Positions 46,780-58,570 of a stretch of 64,000 nucleotides of DNA are shown here, piece by piece (the stretch's first letter is position 1; the number at the start of each line of letters is the position of its first letter). Below the pieces are notes generated by a model. It saw nothing but the letters and a program-made list of their open reading frames with translations. It was not told the DNA's origin and did no database searches. The position numbers and the translations under genes were made by a program. The DNA comes from Citrobacter enshiensis (lineage in GTDB: Bacteria > Pseudomonadota > Gammaproteobacteria > Enterobacterales > Enterobacteriaceae): the NCBI RefSeq assembly GCF_029338175.1, contig NZ_CP119862.1:868001-932000 (forward strand), written 5' to 3'.

Positions 46780-49668
46780 ATGCCCCGCAGCACCTGGTTC
46801 AGCGCGTTATTGTTGTTTGTCGCCCTTTGGGCACCTTTAAGTCAGGCAGATACAGGTTGGCAGCCTTTGGCAGAAACCATCCGTAAAAGCGATAAAGACA
46901 CCCGCCAGTATCAGGCCGTGCGCCTGGATAATGGCATGGTGGTATTGCTGGTATCCGATCCGCAAGCCGTAAAGTCGCTTTCTGCATTAGTGGTTCCTGT
47001 GGGATCGCTGGAAGATCCGGAAGCGCATCAGGGGCTGGCGCATTACCTTGAGCACATGAGTCTGATGGGCTCGAAAAAATATCCGCAGGCAGACAGTCTG
47101 TCTGAATTCCTCAAGATGCACGGCGGCAGCCACAATGCCAGCACCGCGCCTTATCGCACCGCGTTCTATCTGGAAGTTGAAAACGATGCGCTGGTGGGGG
47201 CGGTGGATCGCCTGGCCGATGCCATCGCAGCGCCTCTGCTGGATAAAAAATATGCCGAACGCGAACGCAATGCCGTTAACGCTGAACTGACACTGGCGCG
47301 GACGCGAGATGGTATGCGTATGGCGCAAGTGAGTGCGGAAACCATTAACCCAGCGCACCCCGGTTCACGTTTTTCTGGCGGGAATCTGCAAACATTAAGC
47401 GACAAACCCGGTAAGCCGGTGCTGCAGGCTTTGCAGGAGTTTCATGAGAAATACTATTCAGCCAACCTGATGAAGGCGGTGATTTATAGCAATAAACCGT
47501 TGCCAGAGCTGGCGCGTATTGCTGCCGATACCTACGGTCGGGTACCGAACAAAAATACCGTAAAACCCGAAATCACGGTACCGGTGGTCACTGACGCGCA
47601 AAAAGGGGTCATCATCCATTATGTGCCTGCGCTGCCGCGTAAAGTGCTGCGCGTCGAGTTTCGTATCGACAACAACAGCGCTCAGTTCCGTAGCAAAACC
47701 GACGAACTGGTGACCTATCTGATTGGCAATCGTAGCCCCGGCACCCTCTCTGACTGGTTGCAGAAGCAAGGACTGGTGGAAGGTATTCGCGCGGATTCCG
47801 ATCCTGTTGTCAACGGTAACAGCGGCGTACTGGCCATTTCAGCCACGCTTACCGACAAAGGTCTGGCGAATCGTGATGAAGTTGTCGCGACCATCTTTAG
47901 CTATCTCAATCTGTTACGCGAAAAAGGCGTGGATAAACGCTACTTTGATGAGCTGGCGCACGTACTGGATCTCGATTTCCGTTATCCGTCCATCACGCGT
48001 GATATGGATTATGTGGAATGGCTGGCTGACACCATGATTCGCGTGCCCGTCGACCATACTCTGGATGCGGTTAACATCGCCGATCAGTATGACGCTGATG
48101 CGGTAAAAGCCCGTCTGGCGATGATGACGCCGCAGAATGCCCGCGTCTGGTACATCAGCCCGAATGAGCCACATAACAAAACCGCCTACTTTGTTGATGC
48201 TCCTTATCAGGTCAACAAAATCGACGACAAAACCTTTGCCCAGTGGCAGCAAAAAGCACAGGCGATTTCGCTCTCTCTGCCGGAACTCAACCCCTACATT
48301 CCTGATGACTTCTCGTTGATTAAGAGCGAGAAGCAATATGCGCATCCGGAATTGATCATCGATAAACCGGATTTGCGCGTGGTGTATGCGCCGAGCCGTT
48401 ACTTTGCCAGTGAGCCAAAAGCCGATGTGAGCGTGGTGCTGCGTAATCCAAAAGCCATGGACAGCGCCAGAAATCAGGTGATGTTTGCGCTGAATGATTA
48501 TCTGGCAGGCATTGCGCTTGATCAGTTAAGCAATCAGGCCGCCGTGGGCGGGATAGGGTTTTCGACTAATGCCAATAATGGGTTGATGCTGAACGCCAAT
48601 GGTTACACCCAGCGTTTGCCGCAGCTTTTCCAGGCGTTGCTGGAAGGCTACTTCAGCTACTCTGCAACACAAGAGCAGCTGGAACAGGCGAAGTCCTGGT
48701 ATGCGCAGATGATGGATTCTGCCGAGAAAGGTAAAGCCTACGATCAGGCCATTATGCCCGTGCAGATGATTTCTCAGGTGCCTTACTTCTCACGTGATGA
48801 ACGCCGTAAGTTGTTGCCATCAATCACCCTGGAAGAGGTTATGGCGTATCGCGATGCGTTAAAAGTGGGAGCCCGTCCGGAGTTTCTGGTCATCGGCAAC
48901 ATGAGTGAAACGCAGGCAAAAACCATGGCGCAGGATATCCAGAAACAGCTGGGCGCGAAGGGTTCAGAATGGTGTCGCAACAAAGACGTACTGGTAGATA
49001 AAAAACAGTCGGTCATTTTTGAAAAAGCGGGCAGCAGTACGGATTCTGCGCTGGCGGCGGTGTTTGTACCTGCGGGATACGATGAACACACCAGTACTGC
49101 GTACAGCGCCATGTTGGGGCAAATCGTTCAGCCATGGTTCTACAACCAACTGCGTACCGAAGAGCAGTTAGGCTATGCGGTGTTTGCTTTTCCGATGAAC
49201 GTGGGTCGCCAGTGGGGGATGGGTTTCCTGCTGCAAAGCAGCGACAAACAGCCGGCGTATCTCTGGGAGCGCTATAAAGCCTTTTTCCCGACGGCGGAAG
49301 CGAAGCTGCGGGCAATGAAACCGGCCGAGTTTGCACAAATTCAGCAGGCGGTCATTGCGCAAATGTTAGAAGCGCCGCAAACGCTGGGCGCGGAAGCCTC
49401 GCAGTTAAGCAAAGATTTCGATCGAAGTAATATGCACTTCGATTCGCGTGATAAAATCGTGGCTCAGATTAAACTGCTGACGCCGCAAAAACTTGCCGAC
49501 TTCTTCCATCAGGCGGTGGTAGAGCCGCAAGGCATGGCGATACTGTCACAGATTTCCGGAAGCCAGAACGGGAAAGCAGAATATGCGACCCTGGAAGGCG
49601 GGAAAGTGTGGCAGACCGTCAGCGCGTTGCAGCAAACCTTGCCCCTGATGAGTGAAAAGAATGAATGA
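46780..49668 (+). CDS. ptrA: PtrA, protease III (pitrilysin)
   Basis: 962 residues. Cleavable signal peptide (residues 1-23, ending SQA), zinc motif H-x-x-E-H at His88, Glu91 and His92, inverted as in the insulinase family M16. Periplasmic peptidase for peptides up to about 7 kDa. It sits between recC and recB as in E. coli and overlaps recB by 8 bp. Confidence 0.97.
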   Translation: MPRSTWFSALLLFVALWAPLSQADTGWQPLAETIRKSDKDTRQYQAVRLDNGMVVLLVSDPQAVKSLSALVVPVGSLEDPEAHQGLAHYLEHMSLMGSKKYPQADSLSEFLKMHGGSHNASTAPYRTAFYLEVENDALVGAVDRLADAIAAPLLDKKYAERERNAVNAELTLARTRDGMRMAQVSAETINPAHPGSRFSGGNLQTLSDKPGKPVLQALQEFHEKYYSANLMKAVIYSNKPLPELARIAADTYGRVPNKNTVKPEITVPVVTDAQKGVIIHYVPALPRKVLRVEFRIDNNSAQFRSKTDELVTYLIGNRSPGTLSDWLQKQGLVEGIRADSDPVVNGNSGVLAISATLTDKGLANRDEVVATIFSYLNLLREKGVDKRYFDELAHVLDLDFRYPSITRDMDYVEWLADTMIRVPVDHTLDAVNIADQYDADAVKARLAMMTPQNARVWYISPNEPHNKTAYFVDAPYQVNKIDDKTFAQWQQKAQAISLSLPELNPYIPDDFSLIKSEKQYAHPELIIDKPDLRVVYAPSRYFASEPKADVSVVLRNPKAMDSARNQVMFALNDYLAGIALDQLSNQAAVGGIGFSTNANNGLMLNANGYTQRLPQLFQALLEGYFSYSATQEQLEQAKSWYAQMMDSAEKGKAYDQAIMPVQMISQVPYFSRDERRKLLPSITLEEVMAYRDALKVGARPEFLVIGNMSETQAKTMAQDIQKQLGAKGSEWCRNKDVLVDKKQSVIFEKAGSSTDSALAAVFVPAGYDEHTSTAYSAMLGQIVQPWFYNQLRTEEQLGYAVFAFPMNVGRQWGMGFLLQSSDKQPAYLWERYKAFFPTAEAKLRAMKPAEFAQIQQAVIAQMLEAPQTLGAEASQLSKDFDRSNMHFDSRDKIVAQIKLLTPQKLADFFHQAVVEPQGMAILSQISGSQNGKAEYATLEGGKVWQTVSALQQTLPLMSEKNE

Positions 49669-52600
49669 TGCTGAGTCTCTTGATCCTCTACGCTTGCCCC
49701 TCACGGGCGAGCGCCTGATTGAAGCGTCCGCAGGCACTGGCAAAACCTTTACTATCGCAGCGCTCTATCTGCGTCTGCTACTTGGACTGGGCGGTTCTGC
49801 CGCCTTTCCCCGTCCGTTAACCGTAGAAGAGTTATTGGTGGTGACCTTTACCGAGGCCGCCACCGAAGAGCTACGCGGTCGAATCCGCAGTAATATCCAT
49901 GAATTGCGCATTGCCTGTCTGCGGGAATCGACCGATAACCCGCTCTATGCCCGCCTGTTAGACGAAATTAACGATAAAAAGCAGGCCGCACAGTGGTTAT
50001 TGTTGGCCGAACGGCAGATGGATGAAGCTGCGGTTTTCACCATTCACGGTTTTTGCCAGCGCATGCTGAGTCTGAATGCGTTTGAGTCGGGGATGTTGTT
50101 CGAGCAACAGCTTATCGAAGACGAATCCCTTCTGCGTTATCAAGCCTGTGCGGACTTTTGGCGTCGTCACTGTTACCCACTCCCGCGTGAAATTGCCCAG
50201 GTTGTCTTTGAAACATGGAAAGGCCCGCAGGCGCTGCTAAAAGATATTGACCGCTACCTGCAGGGTGAAGCTCCGGTGATTAAAGCCCCTCCGTCAGACG
50301 AAGAGACGCTGGCATCGCGCCATGCGCAGATTCTGGCACGAATCACCCGGATCAAGCAGCAATGGTGCGAAACGGTTGCTGACATTGACGCGCTGATCGA
50401 ATCGTCAGGCATCGATCGCAGAAAGTTCAACCGTGGCAACCAGGCAAAATGGATCGAGAAGATTACCGCATGGGCGCAGGCGGAAACGCAGACTTATCAG
50501 CTACCTGAAGCGTTGGAGAAATTCTCGCAGCGCTTTTTAGAAGAGCGAACCAAAGCGGGCGGCGTGACGCCTGAGCACGCACTGTTTGTGGCAATTGACG
50601 AACTCCTTGCAGAGCCGCTGACGATTCGCGATCTGGTGATCACCCGGGCGCTGGCGGAGATTCGGGAAACTGTCGCCCGGGAAAAGCAGCGCCGGGGAGA
50701 GTTAGGCTTTGATGACATGCTCAGCCGCCTCGATGCGGCGCTGCGAAGTGAAAGCGGCGAGGCGTTGGCATCGGCCATTCGCGGTCGTTTTCCGGTGGCG
50801 ATGATCGATGAATTTCAGGATACCGATCCGCAACAGTACCGTATTTTTCGCCGCATCTGGCAGCAACAACCGGAGACGGCGCTGCTGCTGATTGGCGATC
50901 CAAAACAGGCGATTTACGCGTTTCGCGGCGCGGATATCTTCACCTATATGAAGGCGCGCAGCGAGGTGACGGCGCACTATACGCTCGACACGAACTGGCG
51001 TTCTGCGCCGGGCATGGTCAACAGCGTCAATACGCTGTTTGGTCAGATGGATGACGCCTTCATGTTTCGTGAGATCCCGTTTACGCCGGTGAAGTCCGCC
51101 GATAAAAATCAGGCGCTGCAATTTGTGTTGAACGGCGAAACGCAACCCGCCATGCGCATGTGGTTAATGGACGGTGAGAGTTGTGGTATTGGCGACTACC
51201 AAAGCACCATGGCGCACGTTTGCGCCGCGCAAATCCGTGACTGGCTGAAAGCGGGGCATTCGGGTCAGGCGCTGCTGAACCGCGGCAAAACCTCGCGACC
51301 CGTTCGCGCTTCGGATATCAGCGTACTGGTGCGCAGTCGTCAGGAAGCCGCTCAAATTCGTGATGCGCTGACGCAATTAGATATCCCGTCTGTGTATCTC
51401 TCTAACCGCGACAGCGTTTTTGACACCCTTGAAGCGCAAGAGCTGCTGTGGATTTTACAGGCGGTGATGACGCCTGAGCGCGAAAACACGCTGCGCAGCG
51501 CGCTTGCCGCCTCGATGATGGGTCTCAATGCGCAGGACATCGACAGACTTAATAATGACGAGAACGCCTGGGACGCGGTTGTGGAGGAGTTTGACGGCTA
51601 CCGTCAGATCTGGCGCAAACGCGGTGTGATGCCCATGTTGCGCGCGCTGATGTCGCAGAGAAACATTGCGGAAAACCTGCTGGCGACAGCGGGAGGCGAG
51701 CGCCGTCTCACTGATATTCTGCACATCAGCGAACTTTTGCAGGAAGCGGGATCGCAACTGGAGAGCGAACATGCGCTGGTACGCTGGCTTTCGCAGCATA
51801 TTCTGGAACCCGACAGCAATGCCTCCAGCCAGCAAATGCGTCTGGAAAGCGATAAGCATTTGGTGCAAATCGTCACCATTCATAAATCGAAAGGGCTGGA
51901 GTATCCGCTGGTCTGGCTGCCCTTTATTAGCCATTTCCGTATTCAGGATCAGGCCTATTATCACGATCGCCGCTCCTTTGAAGCGGTACTGGATCTCAGC
52001 GAAGCGGACGAGAGCATTGAACTGGCGGAAGCCGAACGGCTGGCGGAAGATCTCCGCTTGCTCTATGTTGCGCTGACCCGTTCCGTATGGCATTGCAGTC
52101 TTGGTGTTGCACCGCTGGTGCGCCGCCGTAGTGATAAAAAAGGCGAGACGGATGTGCACCAGAGCGCACTGGGCCGTCTGCTGCAAAAAGGTGAACCGAA
52201 AGATGCCGCCGGGCTTCGCGCGTGCATTGAATCGTTGTGTGGTGAAGATATCGCCCTGCAAATAACGGGCGCGCCGGACACCGAACGCTGGCAGACGGCG
52301 CAAGCCGCCCGCGCCGAACTGAGTGCGAAAGTGTTACAACGCTCCCTGGGCGATAGCTGGCGGGTAACCAGTTATTCCGGCTTACAGCAACGGGGTCACA
52401 GTGTTGCTCAGGACTTAATCCCTCGCCTTGATGTTGATGCCGCTGGTGTCGCTGAGGTGACGGTTGAGCCGGGGTTAACCCCACATCAGTTTCCGCGCGG
52501 CGCATCGCCGGGCACCTTCCTGCACAGCTTGTTTGAAGATCTCGATTTTACTCAGTCTGTTGATGCCGACTGGGTAGAAGGAAAACTGGCGCTGGGAGGT

Positions 52601-53200
52601 TTCGACGCACACTGGGAACCGGTTTTGACCGCGTGGCTGGAGGCCGTCTTACAGGCACCGCTTAACGATACTGGCGTGAGTCTTCGTCATCTCTCCGATC
52701 GCGACAAACAGGTAGAGATGGAGTTTTATCTGCCGATAGCCCAGCCGCTGAATGCCAGTCAACTGGATGCACTCATTCGTCAATACGATCCGCTCTCTGC
52801 CGGGTGCCCGCCGCTGGACTTCATGCAGGTGCGCGGCATGTTGAAAGGGTTTATTGATCTGGTGTTTCGCCATGAAGGGCGTTACTACCTGCTCGATTAC
52901 AAATCTAACTGGCTGGGTGAGGACAGTGCCGCCTACACCCAACAGGCGATGGCTTCGGCGATGCAGGCGCACCGTTACGACCTGCAATATCAGTTGTATA
53001 CGCTGGCCCTGCATCGGTATTTGCGCCATCGCATCGCGGACTACGACTACGAGCGCCATTTCGGCGGCGTTATCTATCTCTTCCTGCGCGGCGTGGATAG
53101 CGAACAACCACAGCAAGGCATTTACGCGACTCGTCCGGACAGCGAATTAATTGCGCAGATGGACGAGATGTTTGCAGGCGCGGTACGGGAGGAGGCGTAA
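49661..53200 (+). CDS. recB: RecB, exonuclease V helicase-nuclease subunit
   Basis: 1179 residues. UvrD-type helicase with Walker [10 protein letters not shown] (residues 22-30) and [14 protein letters not shown], and a C-terminal nuclease domain with DYKSNWLGE. 3'-5' helicase of RecBCD; degrades DNA ends and loads RecA after Chi. The start at 49661 is preferred over 49652 by comparison with E. coli RecB. Its stop overlaps the recD start by 1 nt. Confidence 0.97.
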   Translation: MNDAESLDPLRLPLTGERLIEASAGTGKTFTIAALYLRLLLGLGGSAAFPRPLTVEELLVVTFTEAATEELRGRIRSNIHELRIACLRESTDNPLYARLLDEINDKKQAAQWLLLAERQMDEAAVFTIHGFCQRMLSLNAFESGMLFEQQLIEDESLLRYQACADFWRRHCYPLPREIAQVVFETWKGPQALLKDIDRYLQGEAPVIKAPPSDEETLASRHAQILARITRIKQQWCETVADIDALIESSGIDRRKFNRGNQAKWIEKITAWAQAETQTYQLPEALEKFSQRFLEERTKAGGVTPEHALFVAIDELLAEPLTIRDLVITRALAEIRETVAREKQRRGELGFDDMLSRLDAALRSESGEALASAIRGRFPVAMIDEFQDTDPQQYRIFRRIWQQQPETALLLIGDPKQAIYAFRGADIFTYMKARSEVTAHYTLDTNWRSAPGMVNSVNTLFGQMDDAFMFREIPFTPVKSADKNQALQFVLNGETQPAMRMWLMDGESCGIGDYQSTMAHVCAAQIRDWLKAGHSGQALLNRGKTSRPVRASDISVLVRSRQEAAQIRDALTQLDIPSVYLSNRDSVFDTLEAQELLWILQAVMTPERENTLRSALAASMMGLNAQDIDRLNNDENAWDAVVEEFDGYRQIWRKRGVMPMLRALMSQRNIAENLLATAGGERRLTDILHISELLQEAGSQLESEHALVRWLSQHILEPDSNASSQQMRLESDKHLVQIVTIHKSKGLEYPLVWLPFISHFRIQDQAYYHDRRSFEAVLDLSEADESIELAEAERLAEDLRLLYVALTRSVWHCSLGVAPLVRRRSDKKGETDVHQSALGRLLQKGEPKDAAGLRACIESLCGEDIALQITGAPDTERWQTAQAARAELSAKVLQRSLGDSWRVTSYSGLQQRGHSVAQDLIPRLDVDAAGVAEVTVEPGLTPHQFPRGASPGTFLHSLFEDLDFTQSVDADWVEGKLALGGFDAHWEPVLTAWLEAVLQAPLNDTGVSLRHLSDRDKQVEMEFYLPIAQPLNASQLDALIRQYDPLSAGCPPLDFMQVRGMLKGFIDLVFRHEGRYYLLDYKSNWLGEDSAAYTQQAMASAMQAHRYDLQYQLYTLALHRYLRHRIADYDYERHFGGVIYLFLRGVDSEQPQQGIYATRPDSELIAQMDEMFAGAVREEA

Positions 53201-55044
53201 TGACAATCCAGAAACGCTTACTGGATGCGGTAGACCAAAAGCAGCTAAGACCGCTGGATGCGCAGTTTGCGCTGGCGGTTGCCGGCAATGACGATCCGGC
53301 AGTGACGCTGGCGGCGGCGTTGCTCAGTCGTGATGCGGGGGAAGGCCACGTCTGTCTGCCGCTTTCACGGCTGACCATCACGGAAGACGCGCATCCGCTG
53401 TTGCTGACATGGCTCAACGAAGCGCCAGAGCGCATCGACTGGACGCAACGCCTGTTAACGTCTGCCGCGGTGAGCCGTGGCGAACGACCAACGCCGCTCA
53501 TTTTGCACGACGATCGCCTCTATCTGAACCGAATGTGGCGTAATGAACGTACGGTAGCGCGCTTCTTTAGCGAGGTGAATCAGGCCATTGAACTGGATGA
53601 GCAGCAGCTAACCCAGACGCTTGATGCGCTTTTCCCACCCACCGATGAAATCAACTGGCAAAAAGTGGCGGCTGCCGTGGCGTTGACCCGTCGTATCTCG
53701 GTGATTTCCGGTGGTCCGGGGACGGGCAAAACGACGACCGTGGCAAAGCTGCTGGCGGCGTTGATTCAGATGGCTGACGGTGAACGCTGTCGTATCCGGT
53801 TGGCGGCGCCCACGGGCAAAGCGGCGGCGCGACTGACGGAATCGCTGGGGAAAGCATTACGTCAATTACCGCTTACCGATGAGCAAAAAAAACGGATCCC
53901 GGATGACGCCAGCACCCTGCATCGACTGTTAGGCGCGCAGCCTGGCAGTCAGCGTCTGCGTCACCATGCGGGCAACCCGCTGCATCTGGATGTGCTGGTG
54001 GTTGATGAAGCATCAATGATTGACCTGCCAATGATGTCGCGCCTAATCGAAGCATTGCCGACGCACGGGCGGGTCATTTTTCTGGGCGATCGTGACCAGC
54101 TTGCATCCGTTGAGGCGGGCGCTGTGTTGGGGGATATCTGTGCCTGTGTGAAGGACGGCTTTACGCCTGCACGTGCGCAGCAGCTCAGTCGGCTTACCGG
54201 ATGCCAGGTTTCGGCTGGAGCAGAAACAGATGCCGCCGCTTCACTGCGCGACAGCCTTTGTTTGCTGCAAAAAAGCTACCGTTTTGGCAGTGATTCCGGC
54301 ATTGGCCAACTGGCTGCTGCCATTAATCGCGGCGATAAATCTGCAGTTAAGGCGGTCTTCCAGCAAGGATTTAGCGACATTGAAAAACGGACGCTGATGA
54401 GCCGTGAAGATTACGCAGCGATGCTGGATGAGGCCGTGGCTGGGTACGGGCGGTATCTTGATCTGCTGCGGGCGGGGGCCGAACCCGATTCCATCATTCA
54501 GGCGTTCAATGATTACCAGCTGCTGTGCGCGCTGCGCGAAGGGCCATTTGGCGTTAACGGACTGAATGAACGTATCGAACACGTGATGCGGGAAAAACGC
54601 AAAATTGCCACGAATGCGCACTCGCGCTGGTATGAAGGGCGGCCGGTAATGATTGCGCGAAACGACAGCGCGTTGGGATTATTTAACGGCGATATCGGCA
54701 TTGCGCTCGATCGCGGCCAGGGGCTGCGAGTCTGGTTTACGATGCCGGACGGCGCTATTAAGTCCGTACAACCGAGCCGTCTACCGGAACATGAAACGAC
54801 CTGGGCGATGACGGTGCATAAATCTCAGGGTTCGGAGTTTGATCATGCGGCGCTCATTCTCCCTACACAGCGTACGCCGGTTGTGACGCGCGAACTGGTG
54901 TATACCGCGGTTACCCGTGCGCGCCGTCGCCTGTCGCTGTATACCGATGAGCGGGTGTTGAATGGTGCAATCGCGACCCGAACCGAGCGTCGTAGCGGGC
55001 TGACGGCCTTGTTTAACGAGGGTATTGCGCAGCAGGATTTGTAG
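53200..55044 (+). CDS. recD: RecD, exonuclease V helicase subunit
   Basis: 614 residues, slightly longer than the 608 I recall for E. coli. Superfamily 1 5'-3' helicase with Walker [11 protein letters not shown] (about residues 172-181), DEASMI and a C-terminal [10 protein letters not shown] motif. Fast motor of RecBCD, needed for nuclease activity. Begins in the recB stop (TAATG). The stop codon lies in a REP element. Confidence 0.97.
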   Translation: MTIQKRLLDAVDQKQLRPLDAQFALAVAGNDDPAVTLAAALLSRDAGEGHVCLPLSRLTITEDAHPLLLTWLNEAPERIDWTQRLLTSAAVSRGERPTPLILHDDRLYLNRMWRNERTVARFFSEVNQAIELDEQQLTQTLDALFPPTDEINWQKVAAAVALTRRISVISGGPGTGKTTTVAKLLAALIQMADGERCRIRLAAPTGKAAARLTESLGKALRQLPLTDEQKKRIPDDASTLHRLLGAQPGSQRLRHHAGNPLHLDVLVVDEASMIDLPMMSRLIEALPTHGRVIFLGDRDQLASVEAGAVLGDICACVKDGFTPARAQQLSRLTGCQVSAGAETDAAASLRDSLCLLQKSYRFGSDSGIGQLAAAINRGDKSAVKAVFQQGFSDIEKRTLMSREDYAAMLDEAVAGYGRYLDLLRAGAEPDSIIQAFNDYQLLCALREGPFGVNGLNERIEHVMREKRKIATNAHSRWYEGRPVMIARNDSALGLFNGDIGIALDRGQGLRVWFTMPDGAIKSVQPSRLPEHETTWAMTVHKSQGSEFDHAALILPTQRTPVVTRELVYTAVTRARRRLSLYTDERVLNGAIATRTERRSGLTALFNEGIAQQDL

Positions 55045-55112
55045 GCCGGATAAGCGTTAGCGCCATCCGGCAATGTGCCTGATGGCGACGCGAAACTGTT
55101 TTATCAGACCGG
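55041..55112. repeat. REP/BIME after recD
   Basis: GTAGGCCGGATAAGCG...CGCCATCCGGCA followed by a second, more diverged unit GCCTGATGGCGACGC...AGACCGGCA. It begins within the recD stop and lies between the convergent recD and argA genes. Confidence 0.8.
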
Positions 55113-55127
55113 CAACGTATTAAGCCG

Positions 55128-56459
55128 CTACCCCAAATCCGCCATCAACACTTTTGAACGGCGCTGATAGTTGTACATCTCTTTTTTGCTCTCGGGGAGC
55201 AGGTCGATATCCACCGGCGTAAAGCCACGCTCCTGAAACCAGTGAATGCTCCGCGTGGTCAGCACAAACAGCTTGCTAAGCCCGATTTGTCTGGCCTGCG
55301 CGGCAATCCGCTCCAGCAGGACCTCTCCCCGCGATGAACTGCGATAATCCGGATGCACCGCCACGCAGGCCATTTCGCCGATCTTCTCTTCCGGGAAAGG
55401 ATACAGCGCCGCGCAGGCGATGGTCAGGTTATCACGCTGAATAATGGTGAATTTGTCGATCTCCATCTCCAGCTGTTCACGGGAACGGCGCACCAGAATC
55501 CCTTGCTGTTCCAGTGGGCTGATAAGCTCGAGAATTCCGCCAATATCATTAATGGTGGCGCGGCGGATTTGTTCGGCGCTTTCCATCACGATCTGCGTGC
55601 CGATACCGTCACGCGAGAACAATTCCTGTAACAGTGCGCCATCTTCCTGATAGCTGATCAAATGGCAGCGACGTACACCGCTGCGACAGGCTTTCACCGC
55701 ACCGCGCAGGAAACGCACGGTGCCGGAGTTGTAATCCTCTTTCTCTTCCTGTGCTTCTACGCGGGCCTGCGCTTCATTCGGGAACAGTTCAGAAACAATG
55801 TCGCCATCGTCGTTGGTAACCCCTTGTGAGGAGCAAAAGCCAATCATTTTCTCCGCCTTCAGTTTGATGGCGAGCTGGGTGGCTATCTCTTCTGAGGTCA
55901 GGTTAAAACTTTCACCGGTGACAGAGACGGCGACCGGTCCCATCAGGACAATCGCGCCGTTGTCGAGCTGGCGGTGAATCGCCTCTTCATCAATACGACG
56001 GATACGTCCGCTGTGGCAGTAATCGACACCATCATCAACGCCCAGTGGCTGTGCGATGATAAAGTTGCCGCTGACCACGTTGATGTGCGCGCCCTGTAGC
56101 GGCGTGTTATTGAGGCTCATCGACAGACGTGCGGTGATATCCAGCTGTAATGTGCCAGCCGCCTGCTTGACCAGCTCCAGGGTTTTGGCGTCCGTCACAC
56201 GCGTATTTTTGTGGTACACCGGCTCATGATGGTGTGCGGCCAGGTTCGCATCGATTTGCGGACGTGCGCCATACACGACCACCAGGCGAATGCCGAGGCT
56301 GTGCAGAAGCCCGATGTCATTGACGATACTGGAGAAATTATCATGCTCGATGGCTTCGCCGCCCAGCATAATGACAAACGTTTTCCCCCGATGGGTATTG
56401 ATATAGGGAACAGAATGGCGGAATCCCTGTACCAGTTCGGTTCTACGTTCCTTCACCAC
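55128..56459 (-). CDS. argA: ArgA, N-acetylglutamate synthase
   Basis: 443 residues from a GTG start at 56459. N-terminal amino acid kinase-like domain ([20 protein letters not shown]), which binds the feedback inhibitor arginine, and a C-terminal GNAT domain ([20 protein letters not shown]). First step of arginine synthesis: glutamate + acetyl-CoA to N-acetylglutamate. An upstream ATG at 56477 is in frame but lies in the operator region; GTG matches E. coli. Confidence 0.96.
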   Translation of the reverse strand: MVKERRTELVQGFRHSVPYINTHRGKTFVIMLGGEAIEHDNFSSIVNDIGLLHSLGIRLVVVYGARPQIDANLAAHHHEPVYHKNTRVTDAKTLELVKQAAGTLQLDITARLSMSLNNTPLQGAHINVVSGNFIIAQPLGVDDGVDYCHSGRIRRIDEEAIHRQLDNGAIVLMGPVAVSVTGESFNLTSEEIATQLAIKLKAEKMIGFCSSQGVTNDDGDIVSELFPNEAQARVEAQEEKEDYNSGTVRFLRGAVKACRSGVRRCHLISYQEDGALLQELFSRDGIGTQIVMESAEQIRRATINDIGGILELISPLEQQGILVRRSREQLEMEIDKFTIIQRDNLTIACAALYPFPEEKIGEMACVAVHPDYRSSSRGEVLLERIAAQARQIGLSKLFVLTTRSIHWFQERGFTPVDIDLLPESKKEMYNYQRRSKVLMADLG

Positions 56460-56469
56460 GGCACACCCT

Positions 56470-56512
56470 CTTTGCATGATTATTCGTATTAAGTGTATTT
56501 TTATTCTGTTTT
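56470..56512 (-). promoter_or_regulatory. argA promoter with likely ARG boxes
   Basis: On the minus strand, AATAAAAATACACTTAAT and ATACGAATAATCATGCAA lie side by side. Both are imperfect matches to the ArgR box AATGAATAATTATTCATA, at the expected place for the arginine repressor. Assignment is by position and partial match. Confidence 0.5.
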
Positions 56513-56692
56513 TTCTCCGGGCGCAAGTGCAAATTTGCCTGCAGTCGAAGGTATTTATCAGTAATACCGTGAATATAAAAAGAAAGTTTACCGTTTTATA
56601 GATGACAGATTATGCGTCATTCGCTAAAGTTTCCGGTCAATTCAGACGTTTTGTAAATCAGCACCGTTAGATTTGTTTTGCTCGGGAGAAGC

Positions 56693-57946
56693 ATGTCGGG
56701 ATCCAATCCAGCAATCAGCCGCCGTCGTTTACTGCAAGGGGCGGGCGCCATGTGGCTATTGAGCGTAAGCCAGGTCGGTCTGGCTGCGGTCAGCCAGGTC
56801 GTTGCGGTTCGTATTTGGCCAGCATCCAGTTACACCCGTGTGACGGTGGAATCGAACCGCGAGTTGAAATACAAGCAATTTGCCCTGAGTAATCCTGAGC
56901 GCGTCGTGGTGGATATTGAAGGTGTGAACCTGAATTCCGTGCTCAAAGGCATCGGAACCCAGATCCGCCCGGATGATCCCTACATCAAGTCGGCGCGAGT
57001 GGGGCAGTTTGATCCGCAGACTGTGCGCATGGTGTTTGAACTGAAACAGAACGTGAAGCCGCAGCTGTTTGCTCTCGCGCCGGTGGCGGGCTTTAAAGAA
57101 CGCCTGGTGATGGATCTTTACCCTGCAAATGCGCAGGACATGCAGGATCCGCTGCTGGCGTTGCTTGAGGATTACAACAAAGGCGATCTGGAGAAACAGG
57201 TCCCGCCTGCGCAGAGCGGCCCACAGCCGGGTAAAGCGGGGCGCGATCGTCCGATTGTGATCATGCTTGATCCGGGGCACGGCGGCGAAGACTCCGGTGC
57301 CGTGGGCAAATACAAGACGCGTGAAAAGGACGTGGTATTGCAGATCGCCCGTCGCCTGCGGGCGCTGATCGAGCAAGAAGGCAACATGAAGGTCTATATG
57401 ACGCGAAATGAAGATATCTTCATTCCGCTGAAAGTGCGCGTCGCGAAAGCCCAAAAACAGCGTGCCGACCTTTTTGTCTCAATTCACGCGGATGCATTTA
57501 CCAGTCGACAGCCCAGCGGGTCGTCGGTGTTTGCCCTTTCCACCAAAGGCGCAACCAGTACGGCAGCAAAATACCTGGCGCAAACCCAGAACGCCTCGGA
57601 TTTGATCGGGGGGGTCAGTAAAAGCGGCGACCGCTACGTCGATCACACGATGTTCGACATGGTGCAATCGCTGACCATTGCCGACAGCCTGAAGTTCGGG
57701 AAAGCGGTGCTGAAGAAACTTGGCCAGGTCAACAACCTGCACAAGAATCAGGTAGAGCAGGCAGGGTTTGCCGTCTTGAAAGCGCCAGATATCCCTTCGA
57801 TTCTGGTTGAAACAGCCTTTATCAGTAACGTTGAGGAAGAGCGGAAGCTCAAAACCGCGACGTTCCAGCAGGAAGTGGCGGAATCGATACTGGCGGGGAT
57901 CAAAGCTTACTTCGCCGATGGGGCGACGCTGGCGAGAAGAGGATAA
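56693..57946 (+). CDS. amiC: AmiC, N-acetylmuramoyl-L-alanine amidase
   Basis: 417 residues. Twin-arginine signal [10 protein letters not shown] (residues 9-18); AMIN domain (about 35-150) that targets the septum; zinc amidase_3 domain from about 190 with [20 protein letters not shown] and LVETAFISN. Splits septal murein during daughter cell separation, activated by NlpD. Start at 56693 by comparison with E. coli; upstream frame to 56678 adds only five residues. Confidence 0.97.
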   Translation: MSGSNPAISRRRLLQGAGAMWLLSVSQVGLAAVSQVVAVRIWPASSYTRVTVESNRELKYKQFALSNPERVVVDIEGVNLNSVLKGIGTQIRPDDPYIKSARVGQFDPQTVRMVFELKQNVKPQLFALAPVAGFKERLVMDLYPANAQDMQDPLLALLEDYNKGDLEKQVPPAQSGPQPGKAGRDRPIVIMLDPGHGGEDSGAVGKYKTREKDVVLQIARRLRALIEQEGNMKVYMTRNEDIFIPLKVRVAKAQKQRADLFVSIHADAFTSRQPSGSSVFALSTKGATSTAAKYLAQTQNASDLIGGVSKSGDRYVDHTMFDMVQSLTIADSLKFGKAVLKKLGQVNNLHKNQVEQAGFAVLKAPDIPSILVETAFISNVEEERKLKTATFQQEVAESILAGIKAYFADGATLARRG

Positions 57947-57973
57947 TAAAAAAGCGCTGAGAAGCGCTTTTTT
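57946..57973 (+). terminator. terminator after amiC
   Basis: AAAAAAGCGCT-GAGA-AGCGCTTTTTTT: 12-bp stem with flanking A and T runs, so bidirectional. It ends amiC; a minus-strand transcript reaching it would also stop. Confidence 0.9.
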
Positions 57974-58007
57974 TACAGATGCTTTTTTTACAGACGCCAG
58001 AAACAAA

Positions 58008-58035
58008 AAAAACACCCATCAGGGTGCTTAATTTT
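58008..58035 (-). terminator. terminator of the initiator tRNA operon
   Basis: On the minus strand, stem GCACCCTGATGGGTG followed by eight T, immediately after the last tRNA. Confidence 0.85.
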
Positions 58036-58037
58036 GT

Positions 58038-58114
<77 letters not shown>

Positions 58115-58161
58115 TCCGTCTTTCTACTCTTCCATCGAGTAATTTCTTCTTCACAATGTGT

Positions 58162-58238
<77 letters not shown>

Positions 58239-58287
58239 TCCGTCTGTTACTCTGCTATCAAGTAACTTCTTTTTCTTCACATTGTAT

Positions 58288-58364
<77 letters not shown>

Positions 58365-58570
58365 TCCGTGGATGCGCACTATACTCTGCTAACGTTTTCA
58401 TGCAACCCTTTTTTTAACCAGATCATAAATTTGGTACGAGAGTGGTTAAAAATAGTCCTGACGGCTCGTTTTTTGCACAAAATTTGCGGCAAGGGCTGTC
58501 TGCGCATTTCATTAGGTCCGGGGGTTTGTTATCTTCATCTCGCATTATTGGCAACTTAAAGACGAGAACA

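Noticed and set aside
51455..52303. 282-codon minus-strand frame inside recB
   Set aside because: Antisense shadow of a conserved gene; no recognisable motif or ribosome site.
58442..58570. Longer N-terminus for MltA
   Set aside because: It would bury the lipoprotein signal peptide, which must be at the N-terminus.
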